DNA of 64,000 nucleotides from Gautieria morchelliformis (taxonomy: Eukaryota; Basidiomycota; Agaricomycetes; Gomphales; Gomphaceae). The notes under the pieces are model-generated. The model did not search any database. It had not been told where the DNA came from and was given only the letters and a program-made list of their open reading frames with translations. The stretch covers positions 93,535 through 157,534 of the forward strand of contig WHVA01000247.1 in assembly GCA_015179125.1 (NCBI GenBank). Reading direction: 5' to 3'. Shown here piece by piece: positions 54,451 to 64,000 of the stretch. Within the stretch, counting starts at the first letter, position 1; every line of letters starts with the position of its first letter. Position numbers and translations under genes: made by a program.

Positions 54451-55394
54451 CCTGCGCTTTATTCCCCGTTGCCGTCCCCGTCGCCTTCTGGCTCTCCCAC
54501 GGACTCGCGCGGTGACGCGCCTGTCGCGGCGCTGGAGGCGGAGGCGGAGTCCGAGGAGGTAATGGGGTCTGCGCCCCGCTTGTCCACGTTGGCGCTGGCG
54601 TAGAGCTCCGCCCTGTCGCCGGGTGCGTATGCGTCTGTCGGTGTGCGGTCCAGGTCTGCGTCGGCGCTAGGATCAAGATCGGGCGCGGGCGAGGGCTCGG
54701 TGCACCACCGCACCGCGTGCTCCTGCACACTGGGGCATGTTCCAGATGCGGTGGCGATGCGGCCATGCCCTGGCGTGTGAGAGTGGGGGACGATAGCGCG
54801 TCCTGCGCTCCTGCTCCCAGGCGACCCGGCCGCCGACGTGTGCGCGTGGGGTTGTGAGGAGTCGTGGGCGAGCGGGGGGAGTCTAACCGTGCGGAGTGGG
54901 GCGACTCGATCCTTGGGCGCGGGTGCGGGTGCGAGGGTGCGGGTGCGAGCGAGGGAGCAGGAGTGAGCGTCAAATAGCGCCGTGGAGTTACATAATTCTC
55001 CCTCTCATGACACCCTACCACCACTATCCATGAGGACACAGCAGTTTTATTTTGAGGGGATTATGGTGGACACATGGCTTGCCAGGGCTCAGCCTATACT
55101 TCCCTATGCACCATATGCACCTTATGAAGTGTCTCATTAATTTTAGAGATACCATCTTGCATCCCAATATTGGGCCTCAAAGAGTTCAGATACTCTGACT
55201 GAGTGACAGATGTGCAGTACAAATTGCACATGAGCCTGTTTGAATCTGCTGCTGTGACCTTTTCACAATATCTTTCAAATGCTGTCGGACTCTCAGCCTG
55301 ACCCAATTTGCCTCAAAGCACATGTTACTGTGAGAAAACTCAACAATCTTCTATCTTGGTTCTATTACCAGTAAGAGTTTTCTGCTCAGTAGGA
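54451..55394. other. GC-rich region, no gene recognised
   Basis: Open frames (up to 217 codons, minus 55039-54386) have biased Pro/Arg/Ala composition typical of GC-rich antisense. A 70-codon minus frame 55306-55094 (FERYCEKVTAADSNRLMCNL) looks more protein-like but I do not recognise it. Confidence 0.4.
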
Positions 55395-55545
55395 CTAGGC
55401 TGATCTAGTGTATAAGATACAGTCCAGTTGTGTTATGTCTTGGGATCTTGCTTTGGAGCGCAGCACCCGGTTGGTGAAGCAGGCGGCCCGTCCAGACTTG
55501 AAAAAGGACAGGGCCCAGTGGATATACGCTATAGAGCTCGACGCG
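55395..55545 (-). pseudogene. gypsy gag (capsid) fragment
   Basis: Minus strand AYIHWALSFFKSGRAACFTN, then RVLRSKARSQDI. It resembles IHWALSFFKSDRQ..FANKVIRHEA in G1 gag. About 45 codons, isolated. Confidence 0.6.
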
Positions 55546-57979
55546 TCGAATCCGTTACCGTTGCCCGCGTCGTCCATATCCGAGTCAACTCGGAAAGATC
55601 TTGGATGAAAAGGGAGCAAGAGTTCAGTACGTCGAGGAGAGCGGGAAAGTGTTTGGGAGCAACGACAGGTCCGTAGAGCAAAAGACCGAAGCTAGATGGG
55701 CGCAACTCCCGGCGACGAGACCGGTGACCCGCCTGAGGACCGACGCTGACATGGGCCCTGCGATCGCGTCCTGCTCGCCCCGGTCCACGAATGACGTGGG
55801 GCAACCTTTAATTTTGGTTTTATCCATGAGACGACACCGTGAGACCTGGGGAGTACCTAAGTACCTCCCAGCTGCAGCGGTAGAGGGTCAGCCACGTTCC
55901 ACGAGGTTAGCCAGTGTCCCGCCGGGAGTCCTCGACCTGAGTACTGGCCTGCGAGTGGTTCCAGCGCATTCCTGTCATTATCTTCCACCATGACTGATGC
56001 ATCAACACACGGTCCGAGTCAGCAGCTGTATAGAAGCAGCCTGAAATAGGGACTGAGTATGGACAACAGTGCTGAAATTGATTCAGTTCCAGCACCCGAG
56101 ACAAGTAATTTCACCAGGATGTCTCTGGCAGTGCCCAGGTTCAAGCTATTTCATGAACAGATACATTCCGAGAGCAACGCTGCAAAATCACACAACATAC
56201 CAGACCAGAAGACGCCTCACCCTGCTCCAATTCGGCTTCTGCGTCTCCTGCCTCACTCGACATGTCATCAATCAGTGCGGTCGTGGCATCAACGACAGTC
56301 TGGACTGGGGCCTCGAACGCAAAATCACGAGCCAGGACCTGCCCAGGTATACGTAACGGCCCAGGAATCTCCTTCGCTTCAGGTGCCTATCTATCCGTTC
56401 TCCAGCACCGACCATACATATATATATCCATCTCCACGGATAGATGGACGAGCTTGCACGAATACCATGTACCTCAGTGCTGATATGGGCATGCGGCACA
56501 GCCATGGACTCCCGATGTCAACCCCAATCGAAGCCGGCGGCGGATCCCCATTGGCAGTCCGATGACTGCAATTCTTCCTGCGGAGATGAGTCAGGATGAG
56601 GCTACGTTCATCTCCTCACAAAGGGATGCGATGGAGACGGATGCGGCGGCGTAGGAAGCGACGGTGAGGAATACCCACGCAAGTGGGAGAGGCTCTCGCC
56701 GAAGGGCAAGATCGTCAGGATCACTGGTAAATAGCCACATGCTTCTGGTCCATATCTCCGTTCCCGCGCCCTATGCCCTCTTCCCCTTGTTCATACCGAT
56801 GTCACTGCTCACGTCTGCGTTGCATATGCTGTAGTTTATGTCCGCTGTCAACGCGCAAATTGAAATCCTAGGGTAATTACAAAGGGTCTCTCCTCGGACT
56901 TCTTTAGTATTGCTTGCCGGTGCCGTAAACCTCCTGGATTCTTGTGGGTTTGAAAAGGTGTCTGCGGTCCGTGCGCTTGGGTGGTGCGCTATCGTCAACG
57001 ATGACGTTGAATTAAAGTTCACTGCGGGTGAGATAGTATTTTGGCAATAGATTGAGTTGAATTATGTTAGTGATTAGCTTCAATAAGTGTGGTCTGATTG
57101 TAAAAGAAGCTGTGATCGACTTTTGAATAGCCAAGGTGTTCACGTGGTTTCGGCAAGCGGCATTGACTTTGAACTTATCATGCGCGCGTGGCTATCTTAC
57201 GCAAGCTCCATCATTTAAGCCCCATCAAGCTCTGCAACTTAACTTGCTTCACAGTTTGATTGACCACATACGTATCTGTCCTCATCATCAGTCCTATCAC
57301 AATTACAAATCATGCCCAGAGAAATTGATGCAACCAATGCTAGCTTTACAGTAAGGCAAGGAGTTTATTGATGATACTTGACTTAGTGTGATGCTGTGCA
57401 GGCGGGGGAATCATCTGGGTGAGATACCCAGACTCTCAAACTGGTCAAGCGACCTTTTATTCATATGATTTTCAACCACAGTACATTGCCATTCATTCAA
57501 GTTAAGTCTACATGTCTCACATATGTTTCCTTCATCAGAGGTCGCGGTAGGCGAAAGACCAAGATCGGGTTGTTGCTATATGAGTTGGGACGCTACAGGA
57601 CGCGTGTCCTATTTCATGGAAAGATTCACGATTCTCGTGATTTGAGATAACTATAATACCAGACATTTGAATTGTAATACTTGCACAAAATAGGACTATC
57701 CCAATTTCAAGATAACCTCAGAATCGCCTGAGGCCAATAGACCGTGACAGAATAGGGAGGAGGGAAATGCAAGGAATACGCTGCGCAGCTCATGTCATCC
57801 AGCGATAGCTGTTTGTAAGATTTCATTGAATGGATACCTCAGGTAAGACTGGATAAGGAACATTGGATGGAACAACATATAAGACGCACATGCGCTTTGC
57901 AATTACTCGTTGGCGAGAAATTTCATTACTCAGAGGGCCAAGTGAACGATGGCGCGCGAAGCTGATAGTTCCTAAAATA
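55546..57979. other. no gene recognised
   Basis: Several open frames of 65-170 codons (e.g. plus 55601-55993, plus 56059-56565) show no domain I can name. Base composition is more even than elsewhere, so this may be ordinary host intergenic DNA. Confidence 0.4.
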
Positions 57980-58094
57980 GGGCTGATCACAGTAGAGGAT
58001 TTGAGTAGGATTTGATGAGGATTTGACGGAGGATTTCGATTTCTTTAGAACACCCGACAATGCCCCGAAATCGCGATTTAACTGTGATTAGCCC
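57980..58094. repeat. short inverted repeat with GGATTTGA motifs
   Basis: GGGCTGATCACAGT (57980-57993) and ACTGTGATTAGCCC (58081-58094) are inverted with one mismatch. Between and beyond them GGATTTGA or close variants occur five or more times, plus a GATTTC..GAAATC pairing. This could be a terminal or subterminal region of the Harbinger element or a small MITE. Confidence 0.6.
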
Positions 58095-58930
58095 GATTTG
58101 AAACTGGATTTGAGTGGATTTGAGCAAGGTGATGCCGGACACGGCAGGATTGAAGTTCTCAACCGGCAGACGGCTCCATATACGTCTTTCCATCATGACC
58201 ATCATGACTGCAAGGAACGAGCTCACCGACACCCTCGTTCAGCACCTTATGTTGGAACTCGTTGTAGAAGAGGACACTGAATTGGATGCTTACTTATATG
58301 ACACAGCGTCCGAGAGCTCAAACTCAGATGTGGAGAGGTTATTAGGGTCTGATGAGCTCGTTGAAGTGCTAAAAGACTTGCATTCTCGCCGGTATCTTCA
58401 ACCAAGGGTTGACATCAACAAACTGATGTCTCTTCTTTTGGTAACTCTTGCGGAGTACAAGCACACACGGCCGGAGTTTTTTCGCCGCTATTTGCGAGTG
58501 TGGCCAGAAACCTTCGATTCACTTCTCGAAAAGATCTGTAATGATGAAGTTTTTTTGAACAACTCTAATAACCATCAGCTGCCAGTGGAACGCAAGTTGC
58601 TGTTACACTTTACCGGTTTGGTCACTTTGGAAATGCCGTTAGTGTGCAGGAGGTAGCATTGTGGGCAGGATGGGGTTTTGGACAGTCGATCGGTGCACAC
58701 GGCGGGTCATGAAAGCCCTATGTCGAACACAATTCCGCCGAGTTGCTATCAAGTGGCCGGATGAGGTAGAAAAAACACGAGCAAAAGACTGGGTAGAGGA
58801 GGTCTCAGGTCCGGAATGGCGTGACGGATGGCTCATGGTAGATGGCACTCTCGTGCCTTTATTCCAACGCCCTGGATTTTACGGTAACACATGGTATGAT
58901 CGCAAAAGTAACTACTCGATGAATGTGCAG

Positions 58931-58978
58931 GTGAGTTATTCATCGTATGGCATTGAAGTGTCGCTAACTAGCCTACAG
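58931..58978 (+). other. Harbinger transposase intron 1
   Basis: 48 bp, GTGAGTTATT...GCCTACAG, branch-like GCTAAC. Confidence 0.85.
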
Positions 58979-59166
58979 CTCATTTCAATTCCTGACCTCC
59001 GAATTATTGACTATGGGGTAGGTTTACCAGGGAGTCAGCATGATTCCCGGGCATGGAATGAGACTCGGTTGCCCAAAGAACATGCCTCTTTGTTAGAAGT
59101 AGGTGAATGGGTATGGGCAGATTCAGCATACCCGCTCCAGAAGTGGTTGTGCACACCATACAAAAA

Positions 59167-59225
59167 GTACGCAACACAGTTTGATATTACAGGTTTCGAG
59201 GGTGTCATTTTTGATATATGTACAG
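59167..59225 (+). other. Harbinger transposase intron 2
   Basis: 59 bp, GTACGCAACA...TATGTACAG; its removal gives TPYKKPEKDTPDN in one frame. Confidence 0.8.
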
Positions 59226-59640
59226 ACCAGAAAAGGACACACCGGATAACAGACATTTTAACTACTGGGTTTCAAGAATTCGTGTTAAATCCGAACATTG
59301 TGTTGGATATGTCAAAGGCCGGTTCTGCTCGCTGCGGGGCTTGCGCATTCAGATAAACCAACCCCAGCATCTGAAATTCACATCGCTCTGGATCACCGCC
59401 TGTATAGCTGTACATTGCTTCGCAATGACTCATGAGGCTGGCCAGGACATCACTGCAGATGAATTCTTCCGTGAGGGGTTACGCATTGTTGCTGAAGAGA
59501 GAACAACGAGCGTGGAGGTCAATATAATAGACCATACTGACGATGAGGTGTCAAGGGATGTTACGCTCCTTGAGGGAAGAGTGAAGCGTGAGCAGCTGAA
59601 GGGGTTTCTCTTAGAAAGACTCCACACAGAGTCTCATAGC

Positions 59641-60137
59641 TGTTGGGTGCATTTATGCTCCTGCACCAAAATCAAGCATAATATATCCAATTTGTTGTGT
59701 GGCCTTCCAATTTCTTCTCACATTGTTCTTGTATTATGCATCCATTTCTCTGGTTATTTTCGAAATTTTCCACTCATTCCTTATCTCTCTATTTCATCTT
59801 GTTATTCCTACTTTCACAAGCGGCTGCACCCAGCGGAGTCTGAAATGACTTCGACGCGCGAGCTCTTGGGCGCTAAAGGGCCGGGTAGTAGTACATGCGC
59901 AGTGGAACACATTTCCCCCTCTCTCAGTGACCACTAAATTCACTGAGAGAGGCAAGTAAATTAGTCTAGTAGTCTTTCATTTATTGACCTAGAAATCCTC
60001 TGTAGTGAATTGATTTCTAGGTAGTGTATAATATATTTATAGTGACCACTAAATTCACTGAGAGAGTGAATTGATTTCTAGTCTATTCTTTTGAATAACA
60101 AGTCCATACCTACTGCCTATAATTCCTGTCCTCTACA
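59641..60137 (+). repeat. copia-3 5' LTR
   Basis: 497 bp, TGTTGGGTGCATTTATGC...CCTGTCCTCTACA, with the hairpin at 59919-59951 and a second CAGTGACC..TTCACTGAGAG near 60040-60065. Confidence 0.95.
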
Positions 60138-60151
60138 GGGTTATGGGCCCC
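60138..60151 (+). other. copia-3 primer-binding site over the start codon
   Basis: GGGTTATGGGCCCC; same arrangement as copia-1 and copia-2, with ATG at 60143. Confidence 0.7.
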
Positions 60152-63100
60152 GGAGACACTTCTGAGAAGCTTTGGGTGTTGAGAAGCTTGCTACTGATGG
60201 AAGTAATTGGCCATTGTGGCGAGCCACTCTCATCAGCTATTTCGAGTCCAAAAATCTCTCAAGCATGTAGAAGGGAGAGTCACTCGACCTCCTGATCCTC
60301 CAGTCATGCCCCCAGGCCATATTCTAACAGAAGCTGAGGAAACTCAGATGGATAAGGCTGAGGAGAAGCTGGAGAGATACCTTGCTAGAGAAGGACAAGC
60401 CAAGACCCAAATCATCGTCTCAGTGTCAGAGTCATTAGCCCTGATGCTACAGAAGCAGAAGACAGCAAAAGAGACTTGGGATGCACTGGTCAATGAAATG
60501 ACCAAAAAGCCCAAGATGGTCCTCACCAGCCTGCAGAGACAACTCCGCAGTATGAGATGTCCTGAGGATGGAGACTTGAGAGATCACTTGGACAAGGCCC
60601 AAGACCTATATGCTCGTCTTAATGAGATGGGAGCTAGAGTTTCTGAAGAAGAATTCATGGACATATCCTTGCGTCACTTCCACCATCCTATGAGGCAGTC
60701 ATGAACGCCCTTACCACTTCGCTTGAAGAATGCGGGATGCCATTGGTCCCTGATAATATTATTAGGGTACTAAAGGCTCAGTATGACAGGAAGAAAACAC
60801 TCCCGCAAGAAGAGCAGGTGTTTATTGGTTCATCTACTAAGAAGGACCAGAAGGGGCAGAAGGCGCATGTATGCACCAACTGCAAAAAGCCTGGACATTC
60901 CATCGAAAATTGCTGGGCTAAAGGAGGTGGTAAAGAAGGTCAAGGACCACGTCAGAAGAAGAAAGCCAAAGGCAAGAAGAAGAAGAAGGGTAAAGCAAAA
61001 GCGAATGTTGCCGAAGAAGAGTCTACTTCTGAGGAAAGTGGTGATGGGCATCTTGCCTTCACCAATTTCGACGAGTGCTCTAATTTCAATTTGAGCACAT
61101 CCTCAGGAGTTATAGTCATACTCGACACCGGAACGACATCGCATATGACTCCTCACAAAAATTTATTGAGGAACTACTGTCAATTCTCACAGCCGAGGAC
61201 TATCCGAGCAGCCAACAAAGGTACCTTTGATGCCTTCGGCTCAGGACTGCTCGTATTATCCAATAAGGTTGGAGATAGAACAGTAGAAGTCACGTTGCAA
61301 GATACATACTATGCACCCAAAATTGCTGCTACCCTCGTCTCGATCGGTCGGTGCGATGATGCTGGCTACGACATTCGACTCGGTGGCCAGAAATGCACAA
61401 TATCTAATGCTGCTGGAAAGTATTGATGCAAGCACCGAAAGTCAATGGCTTATATCGACTAGACCTCCAGTCACCAAGTGCTCAAGCCCATATGTGTTTT
61501 CTGCCATGGAAATTCATCAAAAGATGGGGCACATCTCGCAGAAGTCCCTACAACATCTATTAAATCATGGCATGATATTGGGCATTGAACTGAGCTCCAC
61601 AGGCGATAGAATTGTCTGTGATGCGTGTATTCAGGCCAAGATTGCCGCAAACCTCTTCCTCGAGAACCCAGAGACCGAACATCAAAATTCGGTGACAGAA
61701 TTTATTCTGATGTCTGGGGACCTGCAAGACACCTCACGATCGATAAGAAGTCATATTATGTCTCCTTTATCGATGACTACTCAAGAGAATCGGTGATCTA
61801 TCTCATGGCGAACAAATCAGAAGCATTCTCAAAGTACAAGCTCTACGAGGCTTTAATGCTTCGACAGAGAAATGTGCACATCAAGGCACTTGTTTCTGAT
61901 CGAGGGGGCGAGTATACGAGCTCTGAATTCGAACAGCATCTAGCCAAACAAGGCACGAAGCATCAGTTGACGGTACACGACACACCAGAGTCCAATGGTG
62001 TTGCGGAACGCCTGAACCGAACTCTCACTGAGAGAACTCGTGCCATGCTGCTAGAATCAGGCCTTCCTAAGATATTATGGGGCTATGCGATACAGCATGC
62101 CAATTATCTTAGGAACAGGACGCATACAAGAGCTCTACCAGATAAAACGCCCTACGAGATGATTCACCATGAAAAACCGAATCTCAAAGACATTCACGCG
62201 TGGGGAACTGAAATTTACGTTAAAATCACTCAGGGAGATAAATTGGCAGCTCGTGCCAAGAGAGCTCGGTGGATAGGAATTTCTGCGCAGAGCCATGGTC
62301 ATTATGTTTATTGGCCTGACTCGCACAAAGTTTCTGTCGAGCGGAACGTTGTGTTTGATTCAGAGATGAAGAAGGGAAAGGTCCCAATCATTTCTATTGA
62401 GGAATCCAAGCTACCTACGTCTAAGAAGAGAAGAAGGCCATTCCGGCATCAGTGCCTGTGCCCGGTCGCTTAGTCAGCGAAGAGGCAAAGATCGAAGAAA
62501 TTGATGAAAGTGCACCGGAAATATCTTGAAAAGCTGCAACCTATTCAGGGAGTTGATGACAGACCTAGAGAAGCTGAACCGATAAGGAGAAGCGAAAGGA
62601 TCCGTCAACAACAAGTGCAGCCGGCCCCATCAGGTCCCGTAAAAGATCTCAAACCAGAGACAAGCTGGCGCACATATGACTACGCTAGCTTACGAGGACG
62701 TTGAGGACCATAAAGAAGTTTTATTCGACCAAGAATTATCCTCCGAGATTGATGGCATCAGTAGCTATGAGTGTGCCATCAGTGCGTTTCTAACCGACGG
62801 TCAAAACAATAACAAGGCGCCGGATTTGAGTCAAATTGAACCTAGCAATGCAGACGAAGCTCTGAATAATCCTATATGGAAGAAATCAATGGACAAAGAG
62901 TATGAGGCCCTAATCGACAAGGGAGTGTGGGAACGAGCCAAACCACCTCCTGGAGCCAATATTGTCGGTAATAAATGGGTCTACCTTTGGAAGCGTAATC
63001 CAGAAGGGAAACCAATAATGCCTAAATCGAGAATGGTCGCCCAAGGCTTCACACAGAAGTTTGGAGTCGACTATGATGAGACATACTCACCTGTTGCTCG

Positions 63101-64000
63101 GTTATCCTCCCTACGGATCATATGCGCCATTGCTGCTAGGAATGACTGGCCTATTCATCAAATGGACGTGGACTATGCATACCTCAATGCTACGTTGCCC
63201 GAACCTATTTACATGAAGCAGCCGTATGGATATGAGTCAGGAGACAAAGGCGAAGTGCTACTTTTGAAGAAAGCACTCTACGGCCTCAAGCAATCTGGAA
63301 GAGAATGGTACAAACGTCTAAGTGGTGAATTCCACAAGTTAGGATTCACTACGTCAGCCACAGACGGGGCTGTATTTTATAGACGTGGCGGAAAGGGGCA
63401 TGTGATCATTGCAACAGCTGTGGACGACCTTACCATCACAGCTGAGAATCAGTCAGTCCTGGACGAAGTCAAACGAGATCTTGCTCAGGTCTTCAGTATG
63501 AAAGATCTAGGCGAGATTCATTGGCTATTGAATCTCAAAATCGAAAGAGACTGGCAGAAGAAGACCATTGCAATTTCACAACCTGCATACATCGAGAAGA
63601 TCATCAAAAAATTTAATCTCGAAGATGCAAAGACTTATGCTACGCCTCTTGATCCAGCCGTAAAATTATCTAAAGACCAATGTCCTTCTACAGAGAGAGG
63701 CAAGAAAGCCATGTCGAAGTTTCCATACAGGCAAGCTATAGGATCACTGATGTGGGCGGCTGTAGCCACTCGACCTGACATTGCATTTGCGGTGTCATTA
63801 CTCTCGCAATTCCTTGAAAATCCAGGTGGCACACACTGGAATGCAGTCAAACGTGTCTTCAAATATTTGAAAGGCACGAAGCATTACAAGCTCACACTTG
63901 GAAGAAATCAAGACGGCTTGATGGGGTATTCAGATGCGGATTGGGGTTCACAGAGTCATAGGCGTTCGTATTCGGCATACTTATTTCAGATTGATGGAGG
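60143..64000 (+). pseudogene. copia-3 gag-pol with about ten small deletions
   Basis: The same domain series as copia-1: gag, zinc knuckle CTNCKKPGHSIENC, protease DTGTTSHM, pre-integrase, integrase (SDVWGP, SDRGGEY, GVAERLNRT), RT with ATAVDDLTI, RNase H to GYSDADWG at the window edge. Against copia-1 it lacks one or two bases near 60171, 60257, 60667, 61422, 61499, 61647, 62425, 62517, 62642 and 62656. No inserted base was found. From about 62700 to the end the frame is open. The element would be non-functional as written. Confidence 0.9.

Larger units (their letters stand above)
58114..59640 (+). pseudogene. PIF/Harbinger-type DDE transposase, one frameshift, two introns
   Basis: From ATG 58114 or 58194: acidic N-terminus, then EYKHTRPEFFRRYLRVWPET and FDSLLEKI. 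A base is missing near 58614, after which the frame continues NAVSVQEVALWAGWGFGTVD. DDE residues are Asp in MVDGTLVPL, Asp in GLPGSQHDSRAWNE with WADSAYPLQKWL following, and Glu in VKSEHCVGYVKGRF. Introns 58931-58978 and 59167-59225 each restore the frame (MNVQ to LISIPD; CTPYKK to PEKDTPDNRHF). The C-terminus is replaced by the copia-3 LTR at 59641, after ERLHTESHS. The related Myb-like partner gene is not seen. Only one deletion and the insertion separate it from an intact gene. Confidence 0.85.
59641..64000 (+). mobile_element. copia-3, Ty1/copia element running off the window
   Basis: Same subfamily as copia-1 (over 95% alike by eye). 5' LTR and polyprotein to RNase H are present. The 3' end lies outside. 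Left flank ATAGC. Confidence 0.93.

Noticed and set aside
54386-55039. 217-codon Pro/Arg-rich minus-strand frame
   Set aside because: GC-rich tandem DNA gives long frames on both strands; no domain or codon signal.
55601-56565. Two open frames of 130-168 codons as host genes
   Set aside because: No domain, no supporting intron pattern, and competing frames on both strands.

Overview
The window is a stretch of fungal nuclear DNA, most likely from an agaricomycete basidiomycete. The evidence is spliceosomal introns of about 50 bp, a KDZ-transposon-associated cysteine-cluster gene (a class described from mushroom genomes), chromodomain-bearing Ty3/gypsy elements, Ty1/copia elements, a Helitron and a PIF/Harbinger transposase. 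I see no rRNA, no tRNA gene, no CRISPR array and no clearly intact host gene. The species cannot be named from this sequence. Almost the whole window is nested transposable elements plus an abundant 12-bp minisatellite.

Layout. 1-3188: broken chromovirus integrase and chromodomain, followed by LTR-like sequence. 3189-6044: copies of a 'TGTCA...TGACA' repeat, one inserted head-on into another to make a long palindrome. 6045-10265 (minus): one copia polyprotein remnant (copia-B) split by two insertions. 10502-11544 (minus): the 3' end of a Helitron. 11545-16798 (minus): a nearly complete copia element (copia-1). 16799-18003 (minus): a decayed gypsy integrase (G3). 18004-21559: minisatellite arrays with a solo LTR. 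21560-29654 (minus): a gypsy chromovirus (G1) with both LTRs and a target-site duplication, but internally rearranged. 29655-30842: more minisatellite. 30843-35146: copia-B and gypsy fragments with further insertions. 35147-36305: an inverted copy of the 18-19 kb minisatellite block. 36306-43800: a Zn2Cys6-type pseudogene, LTRs, another minisatellite array and an AT-rich repeat.

43974-49087 holds a cysteine-rich host-type gene remnant cut by copia-2. 49480-51834 (minus) is a KDZ-associated CxC5/CxC6 gene of at least seven exons. 52000-58000 is mostly unrecognised DNA with small tandem repeats. 58114-59640 is a PIF/Harbinger transposase with two introns and one frameshift, and copia-3 is inserted at its 3' end and runs off the window.

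How it fits together. No pathway is encoded. The interest lies in the order of events that can be read from exact junctions. Six insertions are dated relative to their hosts by 5-bp target-site duplications (CAGGC, ACACA, CATAC, ATCTC, ACAGG, GGTAT). The minisatellite existed before two of them. The copia elements share a primer-binding site that matches the anticodon arm of initiator tRNA-Met and overlaps their own start codon. Most reading frames are damaged. In copia-3 every reading-frame break I checked is a deletion of one or two bases, which raises the question of sequencing error versus true decay.
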